Source of the DNA: Platerodrilus igneus
Lineage: Eukaryota > Arthropoda > Insecta > Coleoptera > Lycidae
DNA: 64,000 bases
Assembly (NCBI GenBank): GCA_036346225.1
Contig: JARFIW010000488.1
Span: 3,049,160-3,113,159, forward strand
Direction: 5' to 3'
The notes beneath the pieces were generated by a model. It was not told where the DNA came from. It was given only the letters and a program-made list of their open reading frames with translations, and did not search any database. The position numbers and the translations under genes are program-made. Shown here one piece after another: positions 46,069-56,336 of this stretch (position 1 is its first letter; the number at the start of each line of letters is the position of its first letter).

Positions 46069-46370
46069 ATATAAACAATAGCTTCCATAATAATATTAAT
46101 AATAATTTATCTCAAAATATTAATAACAATAACCAAGACAATGTCAATTTCAACAATTCCAATAACAATAATAACAACAACAATAACTTACCACCCAACA
46201 ACATTAACAATTTAAATACCACCATATACAAAAAACTACCATTTATTCGAGGTTTAGCTCCGTTAATAGTAAGAGTTCTTAAACAACCTAATATTGCCAT
46301 TGCATTCGAGTACAACAATACAATTAACAACCTATTTACTAGAATAAAGAACCCTACCCTAAATTATTAA
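46065..46370 (+). pseudogene. Asn-rich linker, plus-strand PLE copy
   Basis: Same linker as at 43714-43523, here followed by FIRGLAPLIVRVLKQPNIAI, the conserved lead-in to the endonuclease, before a stop at 46370. Confidence 0.75.
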
Positions 46371-46375
46371 ACAGT

Positions 46376-46717
46376 AACTTAATTTACAAGATCGTCTGTA
46401 GCTGTCAGGCATCCTACATTGGTCAAACTTCCCAATGGTTGAGGAATCGTCTGACACAACATAGAAGTGACTGCAGGATCAATTCTAACAAATGTGCATT
46501 AGCTAAACATGTTTATACAACCAAACATACTCCGGCCTATGATGAAATTAAAATATTAGACAAAGAATCCAATTACAAAACCAGACTCTTTCTAGAATCG
46601 TACTATATAAACAAAGAAGATCAATGTTTAAATAATAAACAAGATATAGAAGACACACACAGATTTTATTTTACTCTATACAATTTAAATCACTTTAAAT
46701 CTAATGCGCTTCATTAA
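46376..46717 (+). pseudogene. PLE GIY-YIG endonuclease, plus-strand copy
   Basis: KIVCSCQASYIGQTSQWLRN begins the domain near 46387; the rest is near-identical to the minus-strand copy, with FYFTLYNLNHFKSNALH at the end. The coding frame is intact from the YIG motif to the stop. Confidence 0.88.
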
Positions 46718-47000
46718 GAGCTTTCTTTTATAATAATCACATAAACATTAAATCTAAATCATCTACTTCAACCATATTAATCTTCCAACATATTAGTTTT
46801 AAGGCTCAATTTGTTACTAGATCTACATCCTATTTACTACTAAATGAATTTTATTAATAATTTTGATCAACGTAATCATATGTTAATTTTAAATTTTGAC
46901 AATTTTGCTATTTTTCAAATTTGACAAATATTGGTTTTATACAGTAAGGAACTTAACTATTATATTATGTTAGTTTTATATTACAACTCTTCTAATTGTA

Positions 47001-47042
47001 GATGCTTTTGACAAAGGCAAAAAGTTTTGCCGAAACGTTAAG
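47001..47042 (+). ncRNA. Hammerhead-like relic, plus-strand PLE copy
   Basis: Same motif as at 42735-42773 in the opposite orientation, near the 3' end of the PLE. Confidence 0.4.
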
Positions 47043-47151
47043 CAGAAGAAATTAAATTTTGAATTTTGCATAAACTAGTATTATTTGGACTTCATACCCA
47101 GGATACTACCATCTTGTTACCAAAATAATTAAGCTAACCAGTCCATTAACG

Positions 47152-47156
<5 letters not shown>

Positions 47157-47185
<29 letters not shown>
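47157..47185. repeat. (TA)n microsatellite
   Basis: TA array within GATTTATA...TATAAATC, so the site is palindromic. Confidence 0.9.
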
Positions 47186-47189
<4 letters not shown>

Positions 47190-47980
47190 CGTGATACTGT
47201 AGCAATGACCCGTGTGCGCCCTTTTTGTGAATTAAAAGGGTAAAATTTTTAATCTGTCAATTTTTGATTTTTATTGTGTAATTCTATTTGCGTCGGCTAG
47301 CTCAGTTTTTAATTACGCACGGGGCTTGCGACAATACGACAAACAAAGGGTTTAAATGTACCTTCTACCCCTACTTCCTGTTCTAATCTTTAAACCAAAA
47401 CACCATTAAGCACAAATTATTATAATGTTCTCAAAAATATTTACAACGTATGAAAAGTTTAGAGATTCTCTAAATAGAACTTTCATTGAAAAAAATTAAT
47501 AATTATCATTTCCAAAGATGATCAAAAAGTCAGCAAAATCACTATTATTATTATTATTATTAGCTGAAGCTCCATGAACGTTTTTCGACTTCTTTAAATA
47601 TTTACGTAATTCATAACGTATACTTGAAAAAAACGATCCTTGCCGACCTCACACATAAATTATCATGAAAGCAATTTTTAAAGTATTTAAATTAGAAATA
47701 TTCAATGAAATGTTAATTTATAAATCATTCAGATTAGAAATGTATAACGAAATATTCACAAATAAAATTAATAAAACATTCAGATTGTCTAACCTGTTGT
47801 TTTCAGCTCAAATCAGTCCCTGATCCAACTGCTTTAGATATTGTCTGCATCCTCTTAGCATAGCCCTAAATTATTCTAGCGTCCTTTGTTGAACTCCTTG
47901 ACAATTCATAGTTGAAGTAAATGCTTGTTGCATTTCCTCATTTGATCCAGTAATTATTTATAATCGCTTATCCATTAATC
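47186..47980. other. No gene recognised
   Basis: AT-rich sequence without conserved frames. A short ATT repeat lies near 47545-47560. Confidence 0.5.
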
Positions 47981-48140
47981 ATTCAGAATTGTTCTTCAGT
48001 AATTATTTAGAATTATTCTCCAGTAATTGTTTAGAATTGTTTTCCAGTAATTGTTTAGAATTGTTTTCCAGTAATTGTTTAAAATTGTTTTCCAGTAATT
48101 GTTTAGAATTGTTATTCAGTAATTGTTTAGAGTCTTTTTT
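47981..48140. repeat. 24-bp tandem repeat, about six copies
   Basis: CAGTAATTGTTTAGAATTGT units start at 47997, 48021, 48045, 48069, 48093 and 48117, exactly 24 bp apart. Because 24 is a multiple of three it opens a frame of repeated LELFSSNC, but no start context or flanking gene supports translation. Confidence 0.92.
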
Positions 48141-48880
48141 ATTAATGTTAATATTAGAATTAAAATTAAAACAACTTTTAGTTACTTACGCTTTTGAATG
48201 GTAAAACGGCAAACCTCTTAATTTTCCATAATTACTAGTATTATTTCATACTTCACAATAAATTACTTTACGTAATATTTTCGTTTCAAAAAATGTGAAC
48301 TAAGCCTTACTTCATGTTGAAATGATTTGTTTACAAATCCGGTCGTATTTAAATGCATCGTCTATCTATTGACAAGCGCAGAGTTCGTTATTATGCATGA
48401 TACTTTTGTACCAGGTTTTTGGATATTCCATCGTATTATACTGTATGTTAACATCAACGCGTTGCTGTTGTCACGTACCATTTCGAGTCAATAGCATTGA
48501 TTCCCTTGGATTTTCGTACTTCTAGATAAGTAAACCATTGTTTGTTTAAATAAATTTGGTGAACTTTGACTTTATCCGCCATGCCTTGCTCGTTTCCAAT
48601 AAAATGCGTTATCCGTGCGTGTCGCGTTTCAGCTTTCGTTTATGTTGTTTAGCGACTTGGGAATTTGCTTATTCAAATAAATCTTCAAAATATTTTTCGT
48701 TAACCGAATTAATTATGATTATGGTTTATATACAGGGCGTTGTCATTTACTTTACAGTCTAATCATCGTATTTCTTGTTTTCTTCAGAAAACTGTCTCGT
48801 TTTCTGAGCCCTTATGTATCTTATATGAAGTGCGCTATACTATTGGTCCTAACTACCCCTAAATGACCTTATTAACACAG

Positions 48881-48882
<2 letters not shown>
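48141..48882. other. No gene recognised; end of a possible TA-ended element
   Basis: Nothing coding. The last part (CCTTATTAACACAGCAA before TA repeats) resembles the termini at 36778 and, reversed, at 3022. Confidence 0.45.

Positions 48883-48915
<33 letters not shown>
48883..48915. repeat. (TA)n microsatellite
   Basis: Pure TA array following a CACAGCAA terminus. Confidence 0.9.
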
Positions 48916-48920
<5 letters not shown>

Positions 48921-49321
48921 CAGAGTATTTATAAAACATAATCAACTAACAGGGTCGGATCCCACAAACATTTAAAGTATTTAAGATCCGCTCTTGATCA
49001 TCAACAGAACAATGCCTAGACGTGCGTTTCTTAGTGTGAGAAAGACGTTCGCCCTTTGTACACTTAATTAGTGGCAAGTGACCTATACAATTGTAGTAGT
49101 TATCGAAAAATTCTGTTTTTAAAAAATGATGTTCTAAAGCAAAAACAACGAAAGGAACGTGCGAAAAAAAAAAGGCAATTACAACGAAAATGAGAAACTA
49201 ATTAACATTAATAAGTTAACAACATAAAATTTATTGAGTGGTGTGAACGAATTCCAACCAAACAAAATTTCTATTTAAACTTGGCACTCAGTTCTGGGAG
49301 AAGCACTTACTAAACTTTGTT
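48916..49321. other. No gene recognised
   Basis: Possible remains of the gypsy element whose gag follows, but nothing can be named. Confidence 0.45.
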
Positions 49322-49715
49322 CAAACGCACAGCCGTAGTACATGCTGGATCTCTCCGTCGCGCATCCTGTTAACAAAAATTTATACTACCGGCTGTTCTA
49401 GAAAGCTACGTGATACTTTGGATAGGCTCGTTTCACCAAGAGCAATGTCTGCTTGAAACTCTTGAAAATTTTCGTTAGCATTTTGGTAATGCGTTTTCAT
49501 TTGAGCGTAGTACCGTCCCTTAATTTCCAGGTCCTGTAGCTTCGTTAGTCATGGCCTGATATGGTTTGCACAAAGTTCAAGGCCTCGCCTCGTAACGCAA
49601 CAATCAATGCGGTTACCCTTTTAATATCGTTCCAGCCGTTAGCTCTCACAGTAGACCCGAATTGCTTAGTATAGGTCTGCTACGATGACTTTTCATCGAA
49701 TATGGGTGGCTGTAC
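49322..49715 (-). pseudogene. Ty3/gypsy gag relic
   Basis: Reading leftward from 49715: VQPPIFDEKSS, then a TAG where relatives have Trp, then QTYTKQFGSTVRANGWNDIK and VALRGEALNFVQTIS, the retrotransposon gag pattern in which the chain folds around a Trp and an ALRGxA motif. A frameshift near 49550 leads to YYAQMKTHYQNANENFQEFQ and FVNRMRDGEIQHVLRLCV. One further stop interrupts the C-terminal part. This is a different gypsy copy from the one at 38-39 kb. Confidence 0.72.
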
Positions 49716-50159
49716 TCTAAACATCGACGTTAGTTAGCATTCCCCGACATTTTAAATTCTGGGGCGTTCGACTTGAACTCCTTCAAAAAACAGAACTCCT
49801 ACAGCAATTTCTTTCCAGTTGATCGCTATCAGTATCAACACTAACTTCAAAAAACACTGGGTTATCTTCTTAATTATTTAATATCGAAGCACTATAGTTA
49901 ACTACTAATTATTAATTTATATCGATCACTACAGTTATTTATATCACGTACAGCAATTTATATTAAGCGCTATTTACCACTAATTTATTTCATATCACGA
50001 CATTAAAGTTTTAAGTTAGAACTAATATCGTATTTAAAGCCTCAAACAGAACTGCCCTTCAAAACCCCTTATCAAGTATTCAAACTCTATACAATTGCAC
50101 TAGTGATTTGAGAACATACTAGAAATTATGCAAATAACATCCCGAACGTACCTATTGTA
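49716..50159. other. No gene recognised
   Basis: AT-rich spacer between gag and LINE relics. Confidence 0.5.
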
Positions 50160-51010
50160 ATCTAAATTATTCGGAAATGCAAATCTCTTTTATCTGTCAA
50201 TCAAGACCATCTAAAGATCTCGTGCCCAAGGGCCCATCAATCATCTTTTGTGTATAACCGCATCCCTTGCAATATTTTGTTATACTCTACAAATTGTCGA
50301 AACCAGTTTCAATCCAAATAAAAATGTTTGCAAACCTGCATTAAACGTTCACCAATAATTGTACAGTAAAGTAAACAATCTAACTTAGATTTAATAAATG
50401 CAAAATATAACATTTTCAACGCTGCAGTATATTTAAACCGTTTGCAGTTTCGCACAATAAAGCCATACGATTTTAAAGCAGCTTTAATGATAGAGTTTAT
50501 ATGATGTGTCAATGAAAGTTTGTGGTCAAGTATAATTCGAAAATCTTTGATTATAGAATATCGGTTCAGAATTATGTTGTTGATTTTGTTTTGAAGGAAA
50601 TAGTCGATTTTTGTTTTGAAAGTGATGAGCGCCTTGCATTTATTGGTATTCAAATATAATCTGTTTAGATTACACGTCGCTTACATCATCAATAAATATA
50701 CAAAATAACAGAGGTCCTGGATTAGATCATTGCAAAACTCTAGATTTCCAGTACCGTTATTTGAGTTATGTCCGTAGTAGTATACATATTGCATGCGATT
50801 ACTTATATAGAATGTAAGGAGTGATAACGGTGCATCAGAACACCCAAAAGCATCTGGTTTAACTACAATTATGAAATGTTAAATGCGCTTTAGAAAAGTC
50901 AGTATAAATAACACCAACTTGACAATGGCAGTCCGTACTTACCAAATAAGCTTAAAGAAAAGGACCGCATGAAGAGGTTATAAACGAGTTTCAAAGTATA
51001 GAGCCGTGTA
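50160..51010 (-). pseudogene. Jockey-type LINE reverse transcriptase, relic
   Basis: Reading leftward: VGVIYTDFSKAH near 50920 (motif A of the reverse transcriptase), SNPGPLLFCIFIDDV near 50700 (relatives have GSxLGPLLF), then an open frame 50653-50309 with LNTNKC-type start, IIKDFRIILDHKLSLTHHIN and YGFIVRNCKRF, the region after the YADD box. The YADD box itself is deleted near 50655. Further weak matches reach about 50160. Several stops and shifts. TDFSKA and the downstream pattern point to Jockey-clade LINEs of insects. Confidence 0.75.
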
Positions 51011-52129
51011 CCGATTATGTTCACTGTAATCCCCATTAATCATTCCTATAACTTCGACAACTATTCCTCATTTGACCGACGTTTACATAACATAGTTGGA
51101 TAAGTACCTATTCGAATTAACACAAATCTCAATTTACTAACAAGAATCGAACCCAATTCCCTTGCGTATGACCTCTCATTTAACACTGTCAGTATACTGA
51201 ACGAAATTCGCTGAAGCAACTAACATTTTATCTTAATAGGATTACCTTTGTACCTTTAGCAGCAGCCTAATTAATTCTTTAACTTTAGTATTGTATTCCT
51301 GACATTTCAACATTGTTAAAACGTAGACTGCCAGAGGCACTTCGTTTCTACAAAAAAGCAGCTTTATTTTTCTCACATAATTAAGAAACAGAGAACCTTT
51401 TAACTTTACTCTTTAGTACACGAAATATATAATGCGGAGGTGAAATTCAGGAGAAACGTGCTAGCCGGCTAAAGTTAGGTTAACTAACGTCTTATCCAGA
51501 GACCGACGGGCATTTGTTTCCTTTGTATTCTGAAGTACTTCTCGACACGCGGATATTATACAGAAGTTCTCCCGCCACAGCTCCATTGCAGTAAAACATA
51601 CCGTATATGCATCGTCGAAGTTTATTCGAAAAAGTTAATTTAATCCGAAAAAGTGTGCCTAATATGAACCTTCTGAACTATGATGATTTTCATTTAAAGT
51701 TACCCAAGGGTGCCAAACGTCAATACTTTAATATAGAGTAAAGAGTGCATGATCATAGTTTGATCCAACATAAAAAGATGTTATTTTCTGGAAAAATCAT
51801 TTTGCAATAATAAGATATCTATTGGATTATTGCTAATGCACAGCGGGATAGGCAATTTCCAGATAACGTAGAAAACTTACAATATCTTCCTTGCTAAATT
51901 CCTAGCCAAAACGTCTTTATAAAGGTTGTAAGAAACGGAACGGTAGCATTTTAAGTTGAAGCTTCTTTTGCAACCGTAGAACCCATTAAAACTAACAACT
52001 TTTTTAAATAACATTTTCCACATAATGCAAAAACAACGAAGTTATTTACTCGTAGAATTTTACCAGAAATAGAATCCGCTCCTCTAAAGTACAATATTGC
52101 TGAAATACTAAAATATGTTTGCCTATTAA
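51011..52129. other. No gene recognised
   Basis: AT-rich. The left TIR of the split transposon should lie here, but I could not match it. Confidence 0.45.
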
Positions 52130-52897
52130 TAATTATGCAGTGTCGGCAGTATCTTCTCTAATTTGGTTGTTATTTTTAGGTCACGGTCGTGCTTGTTCGA
52201 GTTGTTTATGAATTGGTTAGGAGTTAAGAGTTTAAGAGTACACCCCACATTCCGTTCATTTATCAATCTGGGCAAGAAATACCGATGAATTACAGGAACA
52301 TTGGCGGTGGGCACGCAGGGCGTCCTAGATGACACGGAAATGTGAAAAATGAAGAAAGTATTTTAAATATTATCGAAGAATATTCAAGAGTAAATACTGA
52401 AGAAGCTGCACGCTAGATCGAAGTAGATCACATGAAAGTGCGGCCGAGATTGCGCATGAAACAATTTTGTCATTTTCACGTTCAGTGCCCCCAAGCAGTA
52501 CAACATAGATACCACCTTCAAAAAGTGCATTCCTGTAAATGGCTCTTACAACAACAAACGAACGATCCCAATTTTACCAGAGACATTTTAGTTATGGACG
52601 AAACATTGTTTACTCAAAATGGGATTAGCAATTCTTGGAATACCCACGTTTGGGCTGTGGACAATTCACATTGTATTCGGTAATCAAATTTTCAACACAG
52701 ATTTTTCAGTCAATGAGTGGGAAGTAATTGGAATATTCGTGTGATCCTATGTTTGACTGGCAAAGTTACCAAGACTTTCTGCAAAACCATCTTCCTGAGC
52801 TGTAAGAGGATGTGTAATTAAATATTCGCCAAAGCATGCGGATCTTGCAAGACGAGAAACCTTCTCATTTTAGCCGGCCAGTGCGAGTGTTTTAAAT
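52130..52897 (+). pseudogene. Tc1/mariner-superfamily transposase, 5' part (split gene)
   Basis: From about 52170 the DNA-binding region is readable in patches (HGRACSSCL, then SRVNTEEAAR). An 83-codon frame at 52432-52683 holds WLLQQQTNDPNFTRDILVMD, with the first catalytic Asp in LVMDETLF. The second follows near 52840 in ILQDEKPSHFSRPVRVF, where relatives have QDGAPPHF. The gene is cut after this motif by the palindromic element at 52904 and resumes at 58705. Several stops and frameshifts lie before the cut. Confidence 0.82.
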
Positions 52898-52903
52898 AAT
52901 AGT
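52898..52903. repeat. Left 6-bp target duplication of the palindromic element
   Basis: AATAGT, repeated at 58699-58704. Six-bp duplications are typical of Polinton/Maverick-type integration. Confidence 0.8.
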
Positions 52904-53130
52904 TGTAGATGTGGCGTCTATATAGTTTGGGGTTTCCTGGCTTCTGATTGGTCGATGGCTCCGCCCCAAGCCCCACCATTGTTTTCTGAGTGGTCTGTAG
53001 CCCCGCTCCAACAACCTTACCACTTTTCTGATTGGTCGATGGCTCCGAACAAACAACCCCGTTGCGTTCTAATTGATTGATGACTCCGTCCATTTACCTT
53101 ACCACTTTTCAGACGTCAAGCCCCACCTTC
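52904..53130. promoter_or_regulatory. Subterminal repeats with inverted CCAAT boxes, left arm
   Basis: TGATTGGTCGATGGCTCCG occurs at about 52955 and 53030, with degenerate versions at 53070 and around the GGTCTGTAGCCCCG near 52995. The right arm has the complements at 58490-58670. Such repeats may bind a transposase or a transcription factor; the function is inference. Confidence 0.45.
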
Positions 53131-53460
53131 ACTCTGACGTCACACTAATGACATCGCATAACTCCACCTCCTAACGTAGCAATTGTTACTTTTGGCACAT
53201 CATCTCACTTTTGTTTTTGCCATAACTGTCACTTTGACACCTACGCTATTTTCAAGTACGTCACAATGTTTACTTACCCACCTGTTTACAAATTTTGACA
53301 AATTGTATAATTAAATGCAATTTTACAACAGCCCTCTATATAATTATAGTTAATTATTTTGTACTTTATTGTCTGTCATAGGTCATTCCACCATCTTGTC
53401 GACCATATTTATCGTTTAAGGTGTGTCATCCGTCGACATACCCTGTAAATCAAAAAAGAC

Positions 53461-53531
53461 AACGCTACCGAGGAGTGAACCGTGGCTTCCAGCATACTAC
53501 ACGGATACGCTAACCACTGAGCTATCTAGCA
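53461..53531 (-). tRNA. tRNA-like sequence in the left arm
   Basis: Minus strand: TAGATAGCTCAGTGGTTAGC is a good D-arm and A box, and CGGTTCACTCCTCGG a B-box-like T arm. The anticodon arm pairs poorly. The counterpart lies at 57752-57824. Probably a tRNA-derived relic older than the palindrome. Confidence 0.55.
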
Positions 53532-53598
53532 TAGTCAATGAGTGAATGATGCATGTTTTATTTAATTCTAAAACTAATACATTTTTCTTATCCGTATA

Positions 53599-53603
<5 letters not shown>

Positions 53604-53657
<54 letters not shown>
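53604..53657. repeat. (TA)n microsatellite in the left arm
   Basis: A TA array absent from the same place in the right arm (near 57680), so it grew after the arms formed. Confidence 0.92.
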
Positions 53658-53659
<2 letters not shown>

Positions 53660-54479
53660 CGTATTCTGCTACAGCATTATATCAACGGTGTTAGGTATAA
53701 CACCTTTTAATTTTAATAAGACAAATTGGTATAGCATCTGCGACATTGCGCATAAATATTTCCGGACCATTTAATAAGACTAGCAATAAATAATTCTATA
53801 CGAGGAAGTTCTAATTCTAAATCAGTTAAATAAGGTTATTATTGTATTGCATAATTTTAGAACCTATACAATAATGTGAATTATCACTTGTCCGTCTGTA
53901 TATTTCTAATAACCACTGACTTTTTTGAGACTCCCCAAGATTTATGACCGATTTGAACAACCTTGCGTACAAATATTTATTTCCATAATAGTTAATAAAT
54001 AATAATGGCATTAAATTAAATTAAACCTCACTTGTTCCAATTCTGCTATATACAAGCAGGAAATTCTGATTCGGTTATTTCTAAATTTTGTCGTTTAGAT
54101 TGCGTAATAGTAAGAATAAGTAAAGAAGACCGTCGGTATCTTCTTTTAATTATTCTGCGCAGTAATTGAAATATTGTTGTATAACTGACCTTGACAAGAA
54201 TGCGTGTTACAAAGATACGTATTCAGGTATAAACAAGTTTATTCCTTCAAATAACTTTTAACTGCTTCTGTGTATAAAATAAAATCTATATTGCTAATGC
54301 TGAAACTATGCGACTTATTATTGCAAACTAGACATAATAATTATTATTAAACAACAAATATGCAAGGTGCAAATGTAGCATCGGACAGCTTTTTATTGAA
54401 CCCAATAGTAAGTTAATTGCTTGATAGAATTGAAACTGCGAAATTACTAACAGAAACTATGCGATATTCAAATGATTTA

Positions 54480-54840
54480 AATTTATTAACAACCTAAATC
54501 GTAAGTACCGTACGACTTTTTGGTTAACGCCATATAAAAATTTTGACATATTGACCCGATTAAATAACTGTACAAATACGTTGCGCAGGTATTCTAAAGT
54601 TTATTACGTAAATACGTTACTACTGTACTTGTTATAAGAATCAAATGTTGCTAATTTACCTTCTATTCAAACTAACTTAATTATTGTCACAGTTCTATGT
54701 TAAATATAGCCACTTTACTTGGAAAGATTGTAATTGCTCATAAACTCTACCACAGAAATTATGGTACTTCTTTTAAATTACTTAACATAAACTCTATACA
54801 TGCTAATTAACTACATTGCTAGTGCTCGATTCGGTAAAAT
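54480..54840 (-). pseudogene. Adenain-type cysteine protease, left arm, remnant
   Basis: Aligns with the right-arm protease from its N-terminal part to about the substrate loop, but carries many changes, several stops, and a deletion that removes the Cys box near 54500. Much more decayed than the right copy. A poly(A)-signal-like AATAAA follows near 54400. Confidence 0.6.
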
Positions 54841-55068
54841 CAAGTTGCGTTCCTTTGAGGTTTTGCCGGGGCCAAAAAAGGCCAAAACCTTTTTTATAAG
54901 GTTTGATGTACATGCCGTTTCCGACTGCAATGTCCGCCATTGCCTTGTTATGACGTTCTTTTTCCGCTAGTTGTTCCTTAGCTATTTTAGTATCTGAAAC
55001 TGCTTTTGCAACAGTAGTTGCACCTCCAGTAAGAGTACCAAGGGCACATAGGCTTACAAAAATTGGTT
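54841..55068 (-). pseudogene. Gly/Ala-rich segment of the viral core protein, left arm
   Basis: LGTLTGGA and ALGTLT-type hydrophobic helix, then TKIAKEQLAEKE and MYIKPYKKGF, as in the right arm. The frame is separated from the basic protein by a shift in the G5T5 run near 55080. This arrangement is seen in Polinton/adintovirus-like proteins of arthropods. Confidence 0.6.
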
Positions 55069-55314
55069 TTAGTGGTAAAAACCCCCTGTTTTAGGAATTG
55101 ATATAATACGAGCTGATTTAATAAGCTTTCTTTGTTTTGCTGTATTGGCGGCCATAATTGCTATGTTGATTGCATCCATAATATTAGATCCTTTAGCCCT
55201 TTTTAAAGCTGTACGTGCGTGTTTGATAATGCCTTTAATACATAGCGTACTTCTTATTTTACGTTTCTTGATCAGTTTTCTTATTTTATTGATATTTTTG
55301 GGCACCCATAACAA
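55069..55314 (-). pseudogene. Basic viral core-type protein, left arm
   Basis: 82 codons with a cluster of Lys and Arg (KIRKLIKKRKIRS) then an amphipathic part with repeated Ala and Lys (AINIAIMAANTAKQRK). It lies between PLA2 and the Gly/Ala-rich segment, where related viruses have a DNA-binding core or minor capsid protein. The exact role is inference. In the intact form these parts probably formed one longer chain. Confidence 0.6.
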
Positions 55315-55379
55315 GTTTTACTTTAGCTTTCATTGCGGTAGCTACTCCAAATGCTGTTGTTTTTTCACCTAACGACGCA

Positions 55380-55622
55380 TCACCAGAATTTAGTAGCTAA
55401 CTGAGCTAACTTCGAATCTGCTTGATGGCGTTTAGATAGATCCTTTTCTTTGGAGTATGCAATATCGTGCTCCTTACAAGTTTGGTCTAACTTGTTTATT
55501 CCCTTGTCTCCCCGAGCTAACCGTTTGATTAGTTTTGTACCGGGACCGCAAAATTTGTAACCCAGAATATGCGCTTCAAATGGTAAATTGAAGCGCATAC
55601 AAACTTTGCGGTCCGGGTACAA
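55380..55622 (-). pseudogene. Parvovirus-type phospholipase A2 domain, left arm
   Basis: The frame crosses the palindrome centre and reads GYKFCGPGTKL, the calcium-binding loop, then DQTCKEHDIAYS with the catalytic His-Asp pair, then KRHQADSKLA. These are the two diagnostic PLA2 motifs of parvoviral VP1 and of Polinton/adintovirus minor capsid proteins, where the enzyme breaches endosomal membranes. This is the only arm with an intact calcium loop. The 80-codon frame ends at FW; the next part of the chain continues in a different frame. Confidence 0.82.
55580..55587. other. Loop at the centre of the palindrome
   Basis: ATGGTAAA stands between ATGCGCTTCAA and its complement TTGAAGCGCAT. It lies at the start of the PLA2 frame of both arms. 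Confidence 0.8.
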
Positions 55623-55776
55623 AACTAATCAAACGGTTAGCTCGGGGAGACAAGGGAATAAACAAGTTAGACCAAACTTGTAAGGAGCACGATATTGCAT
55701 ACTCCAAAGAAAAGGATCTATCTAAACGCCATCAAGCAGATTCGAAGTTAGCTCAGTTAGCTACTAAATTCTGGTG
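55600..55776 (+). pseudogene. Parvovirus-type phospholipase A2 domain, right arm
   Basis: Same protein as the left copy, but about 10 bp near 55598 are missing, which shifts the frame and destroys the calcium-binding loop start. The TCKEHDIAYS motif with the catalytic His-Asp pair is kept. It ends at the same FW-stop position as the left copy. Confidence 0.78.
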
Positions 55777-55860
55777 ATGCGTCTTTAGGTGAAAAAACAA
55801 CAGCATTTGGAGTAGCTACCGCAATGAAAGCTAAAGTAAAACTTGGTATGGGTGCCCAAA
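55777..55860 (+). other. Coding-like continuation after the PLA2 stop, right arm
   Basis: In the frame one base off, the chain continues past the PLA2 stop (DASLGEKTTAFGVATAMKAK and onward) to a stop near 55870. The same is true of the left arm, so the shift is older than the arms or was homogenised. Confidence 0.45.
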
Positions 55861-56070
55861 AATATCAATAAAATAAGAAAACTGATCAAGAAACGTAAAA
55901 TAAGAAGTACGCTAGGTATTAAAAATATTATCAAACACGCACGTATAGCTTTAAAAAGGGCTAAAGGATCTAATATTATGGATGCAATCAACATTGCAAT
56001 TAAGGCCGCCAATACAGCAAAACAAAGAAGCATATTAAATCAGCTCGTATTATATCAATTCCTAAAACAG
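55843..56070 (+). pseudogene. Basic viral core-type protein, right arm
   Basis: Right-arm copy of the basic protein: NINKIRKLIKKRKIRS, then NIIKHARIALKRAKGSN. Its C-terminal part is shifted relative to the left copy after AANTAKQR, and a second shift follows in the G5T5 run at 56070. Confidence 0.6.
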
Positions 56071-56077
56071 GGGGTTT

Positions 56078-56330
56078 TTACCACTAAAACCAATTTTTGT
56101 AGACCTATATGCGCTTGGTACTCTTACTGGAGGTGCAGCTGCTGTTGCAGAAGCAGTTTCAGATACTAAAATAGCTAAGGAACAACTAGCGGAAAAAGAA
56201 CGTCGTAACAAGGCAATGGCGGACATTGCAGTCGGAAACGGCATGTACATCAAACCTTATAAAAAAGGTTTTGGTCTTTTTTGGCCCCGGCAAAACCTAA
56301 AAGGAACGCAACTCGATTTTACCGAATCGA
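56078..56330 (+). pseudogene. Gly/Ala-rich segment of the viral core protein, right arm
   Basis: ALGTLTGGAAAVAEAVSDTK, then IAKEQLAEKERRNKAMADIA and YIKPYKKGF, an amphipathic helix and a basic end. The same region lies in the left arm at 55068-54841. Confidence 0.6.
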
Positions 56331-56336
56331 GTACTA

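Larger units (their letters stand above)
42655..47123. mobile_element. Two Penelope-like element copies, head to head
   Basis: 42655-44664 and 45111-47123 are near-identical inverted copies. The minus-strand copy is longer at its 5' side (to about 45105); the plus-strand copy begins abruptly at 45111 inside the reverse transcriptase. The two 5' parts face each other and the outer ends are both 3' ends (GGTAACAAGATGGTA at 42655 and its complement at 47123). This fits known PLE insertions in which a full copy carries a 5'-truncated inverted partner. Few differences separate the copies, so the event is recent. Confidence 0.9.

Noticed and set aside
47981..48140. CRISPR-like array
   Set aside because: The units are contiguous 24-bp repeats without spacers, in a eukaryotic context.
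47989..48204. Protein with LELFSSNC repeats
   Set aside because: The 24-bp repeat keeps any frame open; no start context or conserved flank supports a gene.
53553..53774. Ile-Tyr repeat protein (also at 17276 and 36676)
   Set aside because: Pure translation of (TA)n arrays.
56065..56080. Programmed frameshift at the G5T5 run in the viral module
   Set aside because: The run is in both arms, but it does not fit a clear slippery heptamer, and the copy carries other breaks. An ordinary indel is simpler.
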